Source: Archangiaceae bacterium
GTDB lineage: Bacteria > Myxococcota > Myxococcia > Myxococcales > Myxococcaceae
DNA length: 64,000 nucleotides
Direction: 5' to 3'
Assembly (NCBI GenBank): GCA_016879935.1
Contig: JAACJQ010000378.1
Location: 32,487-96,486, forward strand
Shown: positions 55,489-62,187 of the stretch, piece by piece
How the letters are laid out: each line of letters starts with the position of its first letter
How positions within the stretch are numbered: the stretch's first letter is position 1
Notes under the pieces: generated by a model
What the model was told of the DNA's origin: nothing
Databases searched by the model: none
What the model saw: the letters and a program-made list of their open reading frames with translations, nothing else
Program-made: the position numbers and the translations under genes

Positions 55489-56940
55489 CTAGCTCGATCG
55501 TCCGCCCGGTCCACGACCTGAGCCTTTGACGATCGGGCTGCCGTCGGGAGCACGCTCTCGGCGCTTCGGCACGTCCTGAACGGCAGGGGAGGTCATGGCT
55601 CGACGGAGCGGTTTGGCGGGCTGTTTGGGCGGGCCGGCGGTGTCGTTGGGGTCTCGAGCCAGTGGCTTCCCATCACGCATGATCCGCCGCAGGCCCGAGG
55701 CAGACGGGTCATTCGAGGCGCTGCGACTGGCGGGCACGGACGAAGACGATGGCGGCGGAGGGCGGGAGCTCGCGACGCCTGCACGGCGCGCATTTCGCTC
55801 GGCGATCGGATCTCGGCGGGGCCCTGCCGGAACGTCGCGACGGGGCCTTTGAGGTGGGTTCTCGGCGGGTCGAGGCTCCTGCTTCGGGAGCGCGACCGAC
55901 GGGCTGGCACCACTGCGGCGAACGGGTGGCGCGACGACAGGCTGGAGCGTCGGCGGCTGGGGCGCCGCGAGCTGGGGTGGTCGCATCGGGGGCGGCAACC
56001 GCAACGGGCGATCGATCACCCCTCGCTGAGCGAGGCGCTCCATCTGCTCGACGATGTCGAGTCTGCCGCCGTCGCCCTTCACCGGCTTGTTCTTCTCCTC
56101 GCGCAACCATCGCTGGAGCACCTTGCCCAGCTCACCGCCCTGGTGCCGTTCGACGAGGCGCTGCGCGAACTCAGCGCCCTGCGCGACGGCCGCACGAATG
56201 ACGCGCTGAGCCCCAGCGGAGCGCAGGCCCGTCGACGGCTGCTCGAGCGCCCCGTGGATCTCGAGCACGGTCTTCGCGTCACCCTCGGTGAGCCGTCGGG
56301 CCTTCCCCGCTTCGGCGGCCTTGCTGGCGAGCGCGCGCTGATCAGGCGGGAGCTTCGTGAGGAAGGCTTCACGATCGGGGTCAGCGAGCCCGGCGACCGC
56401 CGTCGCGAGCACCCGCGCGCCCATTCGATCGCAGATCGAGAGCACCTCACGCTGCGGCATCATCAGCAGGTCGGTGAAGCGGAAGGTGCCGACCTGGGGC
56501 GCCCCCTGCTTGAGCCCCTCTTCGAGCTTCCAGCGAACGATCGAGAGAATGTCGGGGCGAACGTCACGGGCGAGCTTGATGGTTGGTCGGGGACCGAGCT
56601 CGGCGCGGCAGGCATCGGCGATCTCGGACGGCAGCGCGCGGAGCACCACCTCGACCATCGCGCCGCGCTCTTTCGACAGCAGCGCAGCCAGCCGTTTCGG
56701 GTCGGCGTTGGCGAGCTGACGGCGCCGCGCCATGACGATGCGTTTGATCTCCTGAATGACGAGCGGAATGCGCTTGTCGCGGGGAATCTGGAGCAGGCTC
56801 TGCGCCCGGTGCTTGAGCAGCTCCTCTTCTTCGGGCGCGAGATGTTCGAAGGAGCCGATCGCGTCGGAGCCACCGAACGCCAGCGACGTGAGCAGCAGCA
56901 TCGTCTGCCGCTTGGAGAGTGACGCGAAGAACTGTTCCAC
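55489..56940 (-). CDS. FliG-like protein in the SctK position of a T3SS
   Basis: A 483-residue protein between sctJ and sctL. Residues about 85-240 look like FliG: LSKERGAMVEVVLRALPSEI, then TFRFTDLLMMPQREVLSICD (150-170) and MGARVLATAVAGLADPDREA, followed by QRALASKAAEAGKARRLTEG (201-220). This is the FliG middle-domain pattern (F-x-F-x-D-L, R-x-V/I-L, then R-x-x-x-F). Residues 311-483 are Pro/Arg/Ser-rich and disordered, unlike FliG. In the flagellum FliG joins the MS ring to the C-ring; injectisomes have SctK here instead. No torque-helix charge pattern or stator gene was found. Confidence 0.8.
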   Translation of the reverse strand: MEQFFASLSKRQTMLLLTSLAFGGSDAIGSFEHLAPEEEELLKHRAQSLLQIPRDKRIPLVIQEIKRIVMARRRQLANADPKRLAALLSKERGAMVEVVLRALPSEIADACRAELGPRPTIKLARDVRPDILSIVRWKLEEGLKQGAPQVGTFRFTDLLMMPQREVLSICDRMGARVLATAVAGLADPDREAFLTKLPPDQRALASKAAEAGKARRLTEGDAKTVLEIHGALEQPSTGLRSAGAQRVIRAAVAQGAEFAQRLVERHQGGELGKVLQRWLREEKNKPVKGDGGRLDIVEQMERLAQRGVIDRPLRLPPPMRPPQLAAPQPPTLQPVVAPPVRRSGASPSVALPKQEPRPAENPPQRPRRDVPAGPRRDPIAERNARRAGVASSRPPPPSSSSVPASRSASNDPSASGLRRIMRDGKPLARDPNDTAGPPKQPAKPLRRAMTSPAVQDVPKRRERAPDGSPIVKGSGRGPGGRSS

Positions 56941-56962
56941 TCGTCACCGCCGCCCGCGAGGG

Positions 56963-57769
56963 TCAGCTCTCCTGGGTCTTGGTAGCGCGCGTGGGGCGGC
57001 CGTTGCCGCTGGGCTTGCGAATCGCGAGGAACGCCGCGACGCCCGCGAGCGCCAGGAACAACACTGCGTTGACCGCGACCATCACCTTGAAGGTATCGGC
57101 GCTGGTCTTCTCCATGCGCAAGCCGAGCACCGACTGCGTACGCTTCTCGGGGTCGACGTCCATCGTGGTGACCGACTTCGCCTCGGTCATGAGCACCTTC
57201 ACGTGCTCCTTCTTCATGTCCGTCACCGAGTTCGCGACGAACTCCTGAATGTCGGTCTCCTTGAAGGGGGCCGTGTGCTCGTCGGTGGCGGTGTACTTGA
57301 TGAAGACCGAGGCGGTGGGCAGCGGGCGCTTGTCGGGCTGGGTGAGATCGTTGTTCTCGGGGATCATCACGATCGTGCGCGCCTCGAGCACGCCAGGGTA
57401 GCGATTGAGGGCGTTGGAGATTTCACCCGCGAGCGCCTCGATGAACATCGCGCGCTCTTCGGTCTGGGTGGGGATCATGCCCTTCATGCGCTTGAAGATC
57501 GCGAGGCCGTCGGCCTTGGGCCGCGGGAGCGAGTGATCCTTCAGCAGCTGGGCAGCAGCGGCGACGTCCTGCTTGGGCACGCTGATGATGTAGCGAGGCT
57601 CGTTGCCGCCCTCTTCCTTGAGCTTCGAGGCGCTGATGCCGTTGTGCTGGAGGACGACGTAGATCTCGTTGGCGTCGTCTTCGGTCAGATCGTGCTGAAG
57701 CTCGATGCTGCAGCCAGAGAGCGCCACACAGACGGCGGCGAGAGCGCTTCGAAAGAGATTGCGGGGCAT
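56963..57769 (-). CDS. sctJ: T3SS inner ring lipoprotein SctJ (YscJ/PrgK family)
   Basis: A 268-residue lipoprotein with leader MPRNLFRSALAAVCVALSGC and lipobox LSGC (Cys20). The ring-building domains are present: ELQHDLTEDDANEIYVVLQH, ISVPKQDVAAAAQLLKDHSL, EALAGEISNALNRYPGVLEA, TASVFIKYTATDEHTAPFKE. A transmembrane helix is near 232-252 (VMVAVNAVLFLALAGVAAFL). It forms the inner-membrane ring, the counterpart of FliF. It is SctJ-type, not FliF-type, because it is short and a lipoprotein. Confidence 0.96.
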   Translation of the reverse strand: MPRNLFRSALAAVCVALSGCSIELQHDLTEDDANEIYVVLQHNGISASKLKEEGGNEPRYIISVPKQDVAAAAQLLKDHSLPRPKADGLAIFKRMKGMIPTQTEERAMFIEALAGEISNALNRYPGVLEARTIVMIPENNDLTQPDKRPLPTASVFIKYTATDEHTAPFKETDIQEFVANSVTDMKKEHVKVLMTEAKSVTTMDVDPEKRTQSVLGLRMEKTSADTFKVMVAVNAVLFLALAGVAAFLAIRKPSGNGRPTRATKTQES

Positions 57770-57801
57770 TCGGGCTGCGAACCCTACTACGGCTCAGAAT
57801 G

Positions 57802-57836
57802 AAAAAGGGCAGCCACCTGTTTGGGTGACTGCCCTT
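57802..57836 (-). terminator. Intrinsic terminator after sctI
   Basis: On the minus strand AAGGGCAGTCACCC, a short loop and GGTGGCTGCCCTT pair with one mismatch, followed by TTTTT (57806-57802 on this strand). It ends the sctI transcript before sctJ, so sctI can be made in excess of the downstream genes. Confidence 0.88.
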
Positions 57837-57859
57837 CGCACCGCGAGAGAAGAACCCGC

Positions 57860-58381
57860 TCAGACCTGGGTCTTGAGGGTGTCCTTGAGGCCGCTGGTGG
57901 CCTTCTCGACGACCTTGCCGGTCAGCTCGAGCTCCTGCGTGTACTTGTACATGCCGGCCTGCATCGAGAGCATCTCCGTGTTGGAGAAGTTCGCGCCGTT
58001 GAGGCCGCCGTTGATGAGCTTGTCGATCGACGCCTGGCCCTTCTCCATGTTGGCGACGAGGCCCTTCAGGAGGCTGGTGCCCTTGTTGACTTCGTTCTTC
58101 TGGGCGACGGGATCCATGCCCTTGGCGGTGAGTTTGTCGGAGACCTTGTTGAGGCCGCCCTTCTCGATCTTGCCCGCCGCTTCGATCTGGCGCGCCTTAT
58201 CGGCGTGCTGGACCTGCTGGGTACCCTGAACCTGCTGGGCGTTCTGGGCCTTGTCGACCCCCTGCGTCTTCATCGCCTGGTCGAACTTGCTTGGGCCCGC
58301 CTTGTTGGCCTGTTGGGCCTGCTCGGGCAGCTTCTGCTGGGCGATTTGGGCTGCTGAGATTCCTGCCAGTGGACCCGCCAT
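57860..58381 (-). CDS. sctI: T3SS inner rod protein SctI (PrgJ/YscI-like)
   Basis: A 173-residue protein from ATG 58381, with GAGGAGG a few bases upstream. The first 100 residues are Gln/Ala/Lys-rich and low-complexity (KLPEQAQQANKAGPSKFDQA). The C-terminus is the conserved rod domain: LSMQAGMYKYTQELELTGKV, then EKATSGLKDTLKTQ, close to the YscI/PrgJ pattern that ends Y-x-x-E-x-E-L-x-G-K-x-V-x-K-A-T-S-G. It is placed before sctJ, where flagella have fliE. Its first 185 bases overlap the sigma-factor frame. Confidence 0.9.
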   Translation of the reverse strand: MAGPLAGISAAQIAQQKLPEQAQQANKAGPSKFDQAMKTQGVDKAQNAQQVQGTQQVQHADKARQIEAAGKIEKGGLNKVSDKLTAKGMDPVAQKNEVNKGTSLLKGLVANMEKGQASIDKLINGGLNGANFSNTEMLSMQAGMYKYTQELELTGKVVEKATSGLKDTLKTQV

Positions 58382-59072
58382 TTTGAGGCCTCCTCAAGTC
58401 GTCTACAGGTTCGTTATCGTCTTCATCTTCCAGAAGTTGCTTCAGGCGTTCAACCGCCCGGGCATGCAGGCGACTCGCCCAGCTCTTCGATTGGCCGATC
58501 TCGGCGCCCGCCTCTTCCAGGGTCTTGTTCTGGAAGTAGTAGCCCTGGAGCAATTTTCGCTCTTTTTCCGGCAACTTCTCGATGGCCCCACGCACCCGCC
58601 GCCGCATCTGCTCGAGCTGAATGCGCTCGTCAGGAGGCAGGGCGTCGTCGGACATCTGCATGGCATCGGCGCCGTCGAGGCTGGTCCCGAAAACCATGGC
58701 GAGGCCGGTGACGGCGTTCGAGATGCGCTCCACCTCGTCTTCGAGGCCTCCGCCGCCGCCTTCACGATCGGCGAGGTTGCCGAGGTAGGCGTTCGCTCGC
58801 TCGGCACCCGCGCTCGACCCTTTGAGCACCCCCATCTTGCGGAGGCCGTCGTAGATGGCGCCCTTGATGCGGTAGTGAGCAAAGGTGAGGAAGTTGGCAC
58901 CCACGCGGGCGTCGAAGCGTTCAGCTGCTTCGAGCAGGCCGACCTGGCCCCACGCGACGAGCTCTTCCATCTCGAACTGGGAGTTGAACTGCTTGCGCAC
59001 CTGGGCGGCGAGCGAACGCACGTAGGCGCCGTACTTTTCCAGGATCTGCGCCTTGGATTCCGCGAGAGGCAA
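58197..59072 (-). CDS. Sigma-28-like (FliA-type) RNA polymerase sigma factor
   Basis: A 291-residue protein from TTG 59072. Region 2 spans about residues 25-80 (FNSQFEMEELVAWGQVGLLE, ARVGANFLTFAHYRIKGAIY), region 3 follows to about 150, and region 4 spans about 152-216 (RGAIEKLPEKERKLLQGYYF, NKTLEEAGAEIGQSKSWASR). This layout is that of FliA-type sigma factors. The frame does not stop after region 4: it runs 61 further residues through the start of sctI in another frame, a low-complexity tail. It probably drives T3SS genes. Confidence 0.88.
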   Translation of the reverse strand: MPLAESKAQILEKYGAYVRSLAAQVRKQFNSQFEMEELVAWGQVGLLEAAERFDARVGANFLTFAHYRIKGAIYDGLRKMGVLKGSSAGAERANAYLGNLADREGGGGGLEDEVERISNAVTGLAMVFGTSLDGADAMQMSDDALPPDERIQLEQMRRRVRGAIEKLPEKERKLLQGYYFQNKTLEEAGAEIGQSKSWASRLHARAVERLKQLLEDEDDNEPVDDLRRPQNGGSTGRNLSSPNRPAEAARAGPTGQQGGPKQVRPGDEDAGGRQGPERPAGSGYPAGPARR

Positions 59073-59079
59073 AGGGCGA

Positions 59080-59490
59080 TTACTCCTCTTGCTCCGCCTT
59101 GTTCCACAGGCGCTCGAGAGTCTGGGCCAGGCGGGGATCGTCTTTGAGCTGCGCGACGATCTTCTCGGTGAGGTGCTTGGACTGCGTGTGAACCTTGTCG
59201 CGCAGAATGTCCTGCACGAGCTTCTTGGTGGCTTCGTCGCGGCTCTTGATTTGCCCGGCCTTCATCTGGCGGGCGATGTCGAGGGCCTGAGCGACGACGG
59301 GATTGGTCGCAGCGGTCGCGCCGACGTTCGAGGAGCCGACGAGCCCCGAGGGCCCGACGAGTGACTCGGCACGATCGACCTTGGCGCCGAAAGCGCCGCC
59401 GGCCTTCGCTGGTCCGCTCGCGCCGCCAGCTGCCCCAGCGCGGCCCGCACCACCCGCTTTTCCACCTCGACCGACACCGCGAACTGACAT
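59080..59490 (-). CDS. Small helical protein, possible anti-sigma or T3SS factor
   Basis: A 136-residue protein. The first 40 residues are almost only Gly, Ala and Arg. The C-terminal 75 residues are helical (NPVVAQALDIARQMKAGQIK, DEATKKLVQDILRDKVHTQS, EKIVAQLKDDPRLAQTLERL). It ends 8 bases before the sigma factor start, so the two are co-expressed. A small secretable protein next to a FliA-type sigma recalls FlgM, but no sequence match is seen. It could equally be a T3SS structural helper. Confidence 0.55.
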   Translation of the reverse strand: MSVRGVGRGGKAGGAGRAGAAGGASGPAKAGGAFGAKVDRAESLVGPSGLVGSSNVGATAATNPVVAQALDIARQMKAGQIKSRDEATKKLVQDILRDKVHTQSKHLTEKIVAQLKDDPRLAQTLERLWNKAEQEE

Positions 59491-59511
59491 GGGCTCCTCG
59501 ATTGAAGAAGA

Positions 59512-60204
59512 CTAGCGCTTCTTCGGCGCGGCCTTCACCTTTCCGCTGGCGACCTCGAGCAGCTTGTCGGCCAGGGCCTTCTCGTCATCGTTCGGAGTCA
59601 GCTTGAGCGCGGCGTCGATCTCGGCCTTCGCTTCGGCGTTCTTGCCGGTCAACACGTGCACCTCTCCGATGCGCAAGCGCGGCTCGGCAGCCTTGGGCTC
59701 GAACTTCGCGGCGAGCTGAAACGCCTTGATGGCGAAGTCGAACTTCTCGCCACGCTTCTTGTCGTTGGTCTCTTTGAGCGCGCGTTCGAGATCGCTGATG
59801 CCTGCGAAGATCGTGAGGCGATAGGCGAACTCGGCGACGCCGCCGTCGTCTTCGAGATCGCGAGCCGACTGCAGCTCCTTGAGCGCCTCGCCGGTCTTGC
59901 CCATGAAGATGAGAGCCTCGGCACAGTGCGCACGGGCGAGCCCACTCTTCGCGTCGAGGCGCTGCGCGGCGCGGAACGCCTGCAGGGCCTTGTCGTACTT
60001 CTGCTGATTGAACTCGATGGTGCCGAGGGCGAACTGCGCCTGCTTGGTCTTCGGCATGAGTGACGCGACGCCACTGGCGAGCTCGCGAGCGTGATCGAAC
60101 TTCCCGAGATCCATCCACAGGTAGATGGACTCCAGCATGAGCATCGCCTGCTGCTTCGAAACGGGGAGGATGCTGCCGGCGATGTCTGACTTCGTCTCGG
60201 CCAT
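59512..60204 (-). CDS. TPR protein, T3SS chaperone-like
   Basis: A 230-residue protein with TPR units in the first 130 residues (AMLMLESIYLWMDLGKFDHA, AQFALGTIEFNQQKYDKALQ, ARAHCAEALIFMGKTGEALK) and another pair near 150-210 (FAIKAFQLAAKFEPKAAEPR). The tail is basic. The N-terminus QQAMLMLESIYLWMDLGKFD is like the start of SycD/LcrH chaperones. It lies just after the terminator of the needle-like gene, whose product may be its client. Confidence 0.78.
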   Translation of the reverse strand: MAETKSDIAGSILPVSKQQAMLMLESIYLWMDLGKFDHARELASGVASLMPKTKQAQFALGTIEFNQQKYDKALQAFRAAQRLDAKSGLARAHCAEALIFMGKTGEALKELQSARDLEDDGGVAEFAYRLTIFAGISDLERALKETNDKKRGEKFDFAIKAFQLAAKFEPKAAEPRLRIGEVHVLTGKNAEAKAEIDAALKLTPNDDEKALADKLLEVASGKVKAAPKKR

Positions 60205-60250
60205 TGTGGCGCTGTCCTTTCAGTGGGGAACGCAGGCCGTGAATAGCACA

Positions 60251-60276
60251 AAGGGCGACCGTTTCCGGTCGCCCTC
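60251..60276 (-). terminator. Intrinsic terminator after the needle-like gene
   Basis: A perfect hairpin with arms GGGCGACCG and CGGTCGCCC and loop of four bases (60253-60274). On the minus strand TTTG follows, a short T run. It ends the 60304-60837 transcript before the TPR gene. Confidence 0.75.
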
Positions 60277-60303
60277 GGTGTTCGCTGCTGAAGCAACCTT
60301 CGC

Positions 60304-60837
60304 TTAGCGCGCGTTCTGAATGGTGTTCTTCACCGTGTCGTGCTTGCCCTTCATGACGTTCGAGATCGAGGTGTACGTCATGTTCTCACGCTGCATCTGG
60401 TACTGCAGCTTGAGCATGTTGCTCATCTCGCCGCTCATGCCGGCGATGGCCTGGTTGCCCATGCCGACGTCGTTCGACGAGACGCCCGCGCCGAAGTTCG
60501 CGCTCGGACCAGCGCCGCCGACCATCGGGCCGCCGTTGTTGCCACCGACGGTGGTGTTGATGCCCGTGCCGCCGCCGACGTTCACCATGCCCGACGCCGC
60601 GTAGGAGCCCGACGAGGCGCCGCCGATGTGGCTCGAGACCGACGAGATGGCAGCCGAGACGATGCCCGCACCGGGGAGCGCGTTGCCGAGCAGACCAACA
60701 CCCGACGCCAGAGCACCCGTGGCGTTGCTGAGACCAGCCTGCATGCGCTGACCGAAGTCGACGCCCTGCGACTGCTTGTTGACGGTGAAGTTGGTGGAGA
60801 GACGAGCAGGGGTCGAGTCAATGCGATTGACGGCCAT
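60304..60837 (-). CDS. Putative T3SS needle, filament or translocator subunit
   Basis: A 177-residue protein from ATG 60837, with GGAGG in its leader at 60842-60846. The N-terminus is polar (NKQSQGVDFGQRMQAGLSN), a hydrophobic Gly/Ala stretch follows (ASGVGLLGNALPGAGIVSAA), then a Gly/Ser/Asn-rich middle. The last 40 residues are helical and end SNVMKGKHDTVKNTIQNAR. The same end is seen in 44933-45595. No signal peptide is present. The terminator behind it, the TPR gene next to it and this amphipathic C-terminus suggest a T3SS-exported subunit. No canonical SctF was found, so this could be the needle or an extracellular filament. Confidence 0.6.
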   Translation of the reverse strand: MAVNRIDSTPARLSTNFTVNKQSQGVDFGQRMQAGLSNATGALASGVGLLGNALPGAGIVSAAISSVSSHIGGASSGSYAASGMVNVGGGTGINTTVGGNNGGPMVGGAGPSANFGAGVSSNDVGMGNQAIAGMSGEMSNMLKLQYQMQRENMTYTSISNVMKGKHDTVKNTIQNAR

Positions 60838-60954
60838 AAAACCTCCAGGAGTGCTGCGTGAAGTGTCAGGGTCTTGTTTCCGCCAGCACCTGCCAGCGCC
60901 GCCCTGTGCTCTCATTTTCGGCGAACTGCATCGTGAGTTGCGAACCGGGCTCCT

Positions 60955-61221
60955 TCAGCGCTTACCCTTTCGCTCCGACGCAATCTTTTCGCGCACTTGG
61001 AGGAGGTGGGACATCAGCTCTTCAGTGCGCTCGATGGCCTTCGAGACTTTCTTGGCCTGATCGGCCTTGGGCCCTTTCATGGTCGAGAGCCCGTCTTTGA
61101 GCGACTGGAAGAGTGCGTCGATGTCGGTCTGCTGGGCCTTGTCGACGAAGGTGGCGATCGCCGGGTACTCGGGCTGGGGCATCGGGGGGCGGGAGGGCTC
61201 TTCGTTCTTGCGGGCGGCCAT
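60955..61221 (-). CDS. Small helical protein of the T3SS locus
   Basis: An 88-residue protein with a Pro-rich start (NEEPSRPPMPQPEYPAIATF) and two charged helices (VDKAQQTDIDALFQSLKDGL; VSKAIERTEELMSHLLQVRE), ending in a basic tail. The size equals needle subunits, but the charged C-terminus does not suit a polymer. A chaperone or regulator is more likely. It lies 17 bases after the HEAT gene, so both are in one operon. Not recognised. Confidence 0.55.
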   Translation of the reverse strand: MAARKNEEPSRPPMPQPEYPAIATFVDKAQQTDIDALFQSLKDGLSTMKGPKADQAKKVSKAIERTEELMSHLLQVREKIASERKGKR

Positions 61222-61238
61222 GTGTTCTCCAGGGGAAG

Positions 61239-62045
61239 TCAGGAAGCGAGAAGTTGTTTGAGGTGGTTCTGCCCAACGGGGTCACCAAAGCCGGCAAGGG
61301 CCAGCGCAGCACAGAAGCGAACGCGCTCGTCTGGGTCCTTGGTGAGTTTGTGGAGTGACGAGAGCGCCTGATCCTTCAGGACGAAGTCGACGCTGCCGGC
61401 CTGGGCGAGGCGTCCGAGTGAACGAGCAGCGGCAGCGCGAAGCGAAGGGAGTTCGTGAGTGAGCGCCTCACAGAGGGGTCGGGTCGCGGCCGGATCATTC
61501 AACTCGCCCAGCGCAGCCGCGGCCTCGACGGGAGACAGACCCGTCTTCATGGCTGTGATGAGCCATGGAACCGCCTGCCGATCTTTGAGCTGTCCGAGGG
61601 CCGTCGCAACGGCTGCGGCCACGCGGGGGTGCTCGGTGCGGTAGGCCTTGAGCAGATAGGGCACCGCCGCCTTGTAGCCAGAGAGCCCAATCGCCGTCGC
61701 CGCCCCCGCAACGACCTTCGCGCTGCCATCGAGCAGGTTCTTCACGAACTCCTTCGCGAGGCCTTCGTCTCCAAGGGCTGCGAGCGCGATCGCGGCTGAA
61801 CGACGCACGCCCGGATCGGCGTCGGTGAGCAGCCCTTTCAGCTTCGCCACTGCGCTCTGGTCCTTGAGCTGCCCCAGCGCTTCGGCTGCGTCGCCACGAA
61901 TGGCAGCCAGCGAATCGTCGAGGCGCGGAGCAATCGCCTTCACGTTCTTCGCGGCGATCTCTTTGGTGAAGATGTTCGGCCGGCCCGCCCACGCGGGCTC
62001 GAGTTCGGCGAGCTTCTCGGCAATCGCTTCTTCGTTCAGAGACAT
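61239..62045 (-). CDS. HEAT-repeat protein
   Basis: A 268-residue protein from ATG 62045, with GGGGAGG seven bases upstream. It is built almost wholly of HEAT/PBS-lyase-type repeats, such as AIRGDAAEALGQLKDQSAVA, GVRRSAAIALAALGDEGLAK and HPRVAAAVATALGQLKDRQA, seven or so in all. It is the first gene of the T3SS-locus transcript that continues with the small helical protein and the needle-like protein. HEAT repeats bind proteins, so it may be a scaffold or a regulator of the sigma factor or secretion. Confidence 0.85.
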   Translation of the reverse strand: MSLNEEAIAEKLAELEPAWAGRPNIFTKEIAAKNVKAIAPRLDDSLAAIRGDAAEALGQLKDQSAVAKLKGLLTDADPGVRRSAAIALAALGDEGLAKEFVKNLLDGSAKVVAGAATAIGLSGYKAAVPYLLKAYRTEHPRVAAAVATALGQLKDRQAVPWLITAMKTGLSPVEAAAALGELNDPAATRPLCEALTHELPSLRAAAARSLGRLAQAGSVDFVLKDQALSSLHKLTKDPDERVRFCAALALAGFGDPVGQNHLKQLLAS

Positions 62046-62084
62046 CAGGTGGCCTCCCCGAAACCCGCGGAAGCTAGAGGATTG

Positions 62085-62094
62085 GCACCGGTGC
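62085..62094. promoter_or_regulatory. GCACCGGTGC palindrome in the divergent promoter region
   Basis: A perfect 10-base palindrome 40 bases upstream of the HEAT gene start, in the 142-base gap between it and the DUF2089 gene. It could be an operator for the T3SS-locus promoter. The neighbouring TGGCAC followed by GGC resembles a -24/-12 promoter only weakly. Confidence 0.3.
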
Positions 62095-62130
62095 GGCAAT
62101 TCAAACGAGGCGGACCCCATGCCGAGCCTG

Positions 62131-62146
62131 TTTTAACCAGTTAAAA
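62131..62146. promoter_or_regulatory. TTTTAAC-CA-GTTAAAA palindrome, possible operator
   Basis: A perfect inverted repeat with 7-base arms and 2-base centre, 41 bases before ATG 62188 of the DUF2089 gene. It is AT-rich in a GC-rich genome, so chance is unlikely. A symmetrical site next to a predicted DNA-binding protein gene suggests autoregulation. Confidence 0.5.
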
Positions 62147-62187
62147 TCGAGCTTGACGAATTGAGCATTGATGGCTACTTCTTCAAC

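Noticed and set aside
53442..55529. 695-residue plus-strand open frame opposite sctN and sctL
   Set aside because: Shadow frame; the minus strand encodes intact SctN and SctL.
41370..61221. The locus as a true flagellar operon
   Set aside because: SctJ is a short lipoprotein and not FliF, SctI is of YscI/PrgJ type and not FliE, and no hook, rod-distal, flagellin, FlgI/FlgH or Mot genes are present.
60955..61221. The 88-residue protein as the needle subunit SctF
   Set aside because: The length fits, but the C-terminus is strongly charged and lacks the conserved hydrophobic end of needle proteins. The 60304-60837 protein is a better candidate.
62084..62100. Sigma-54-type promoter (TGGCAC plus GC) before the DUF2089 gene
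   Set aside because: The -12 part reads CGGC in place of TTGC, and the match is explained by a local GCACCGGTGC palindrome.
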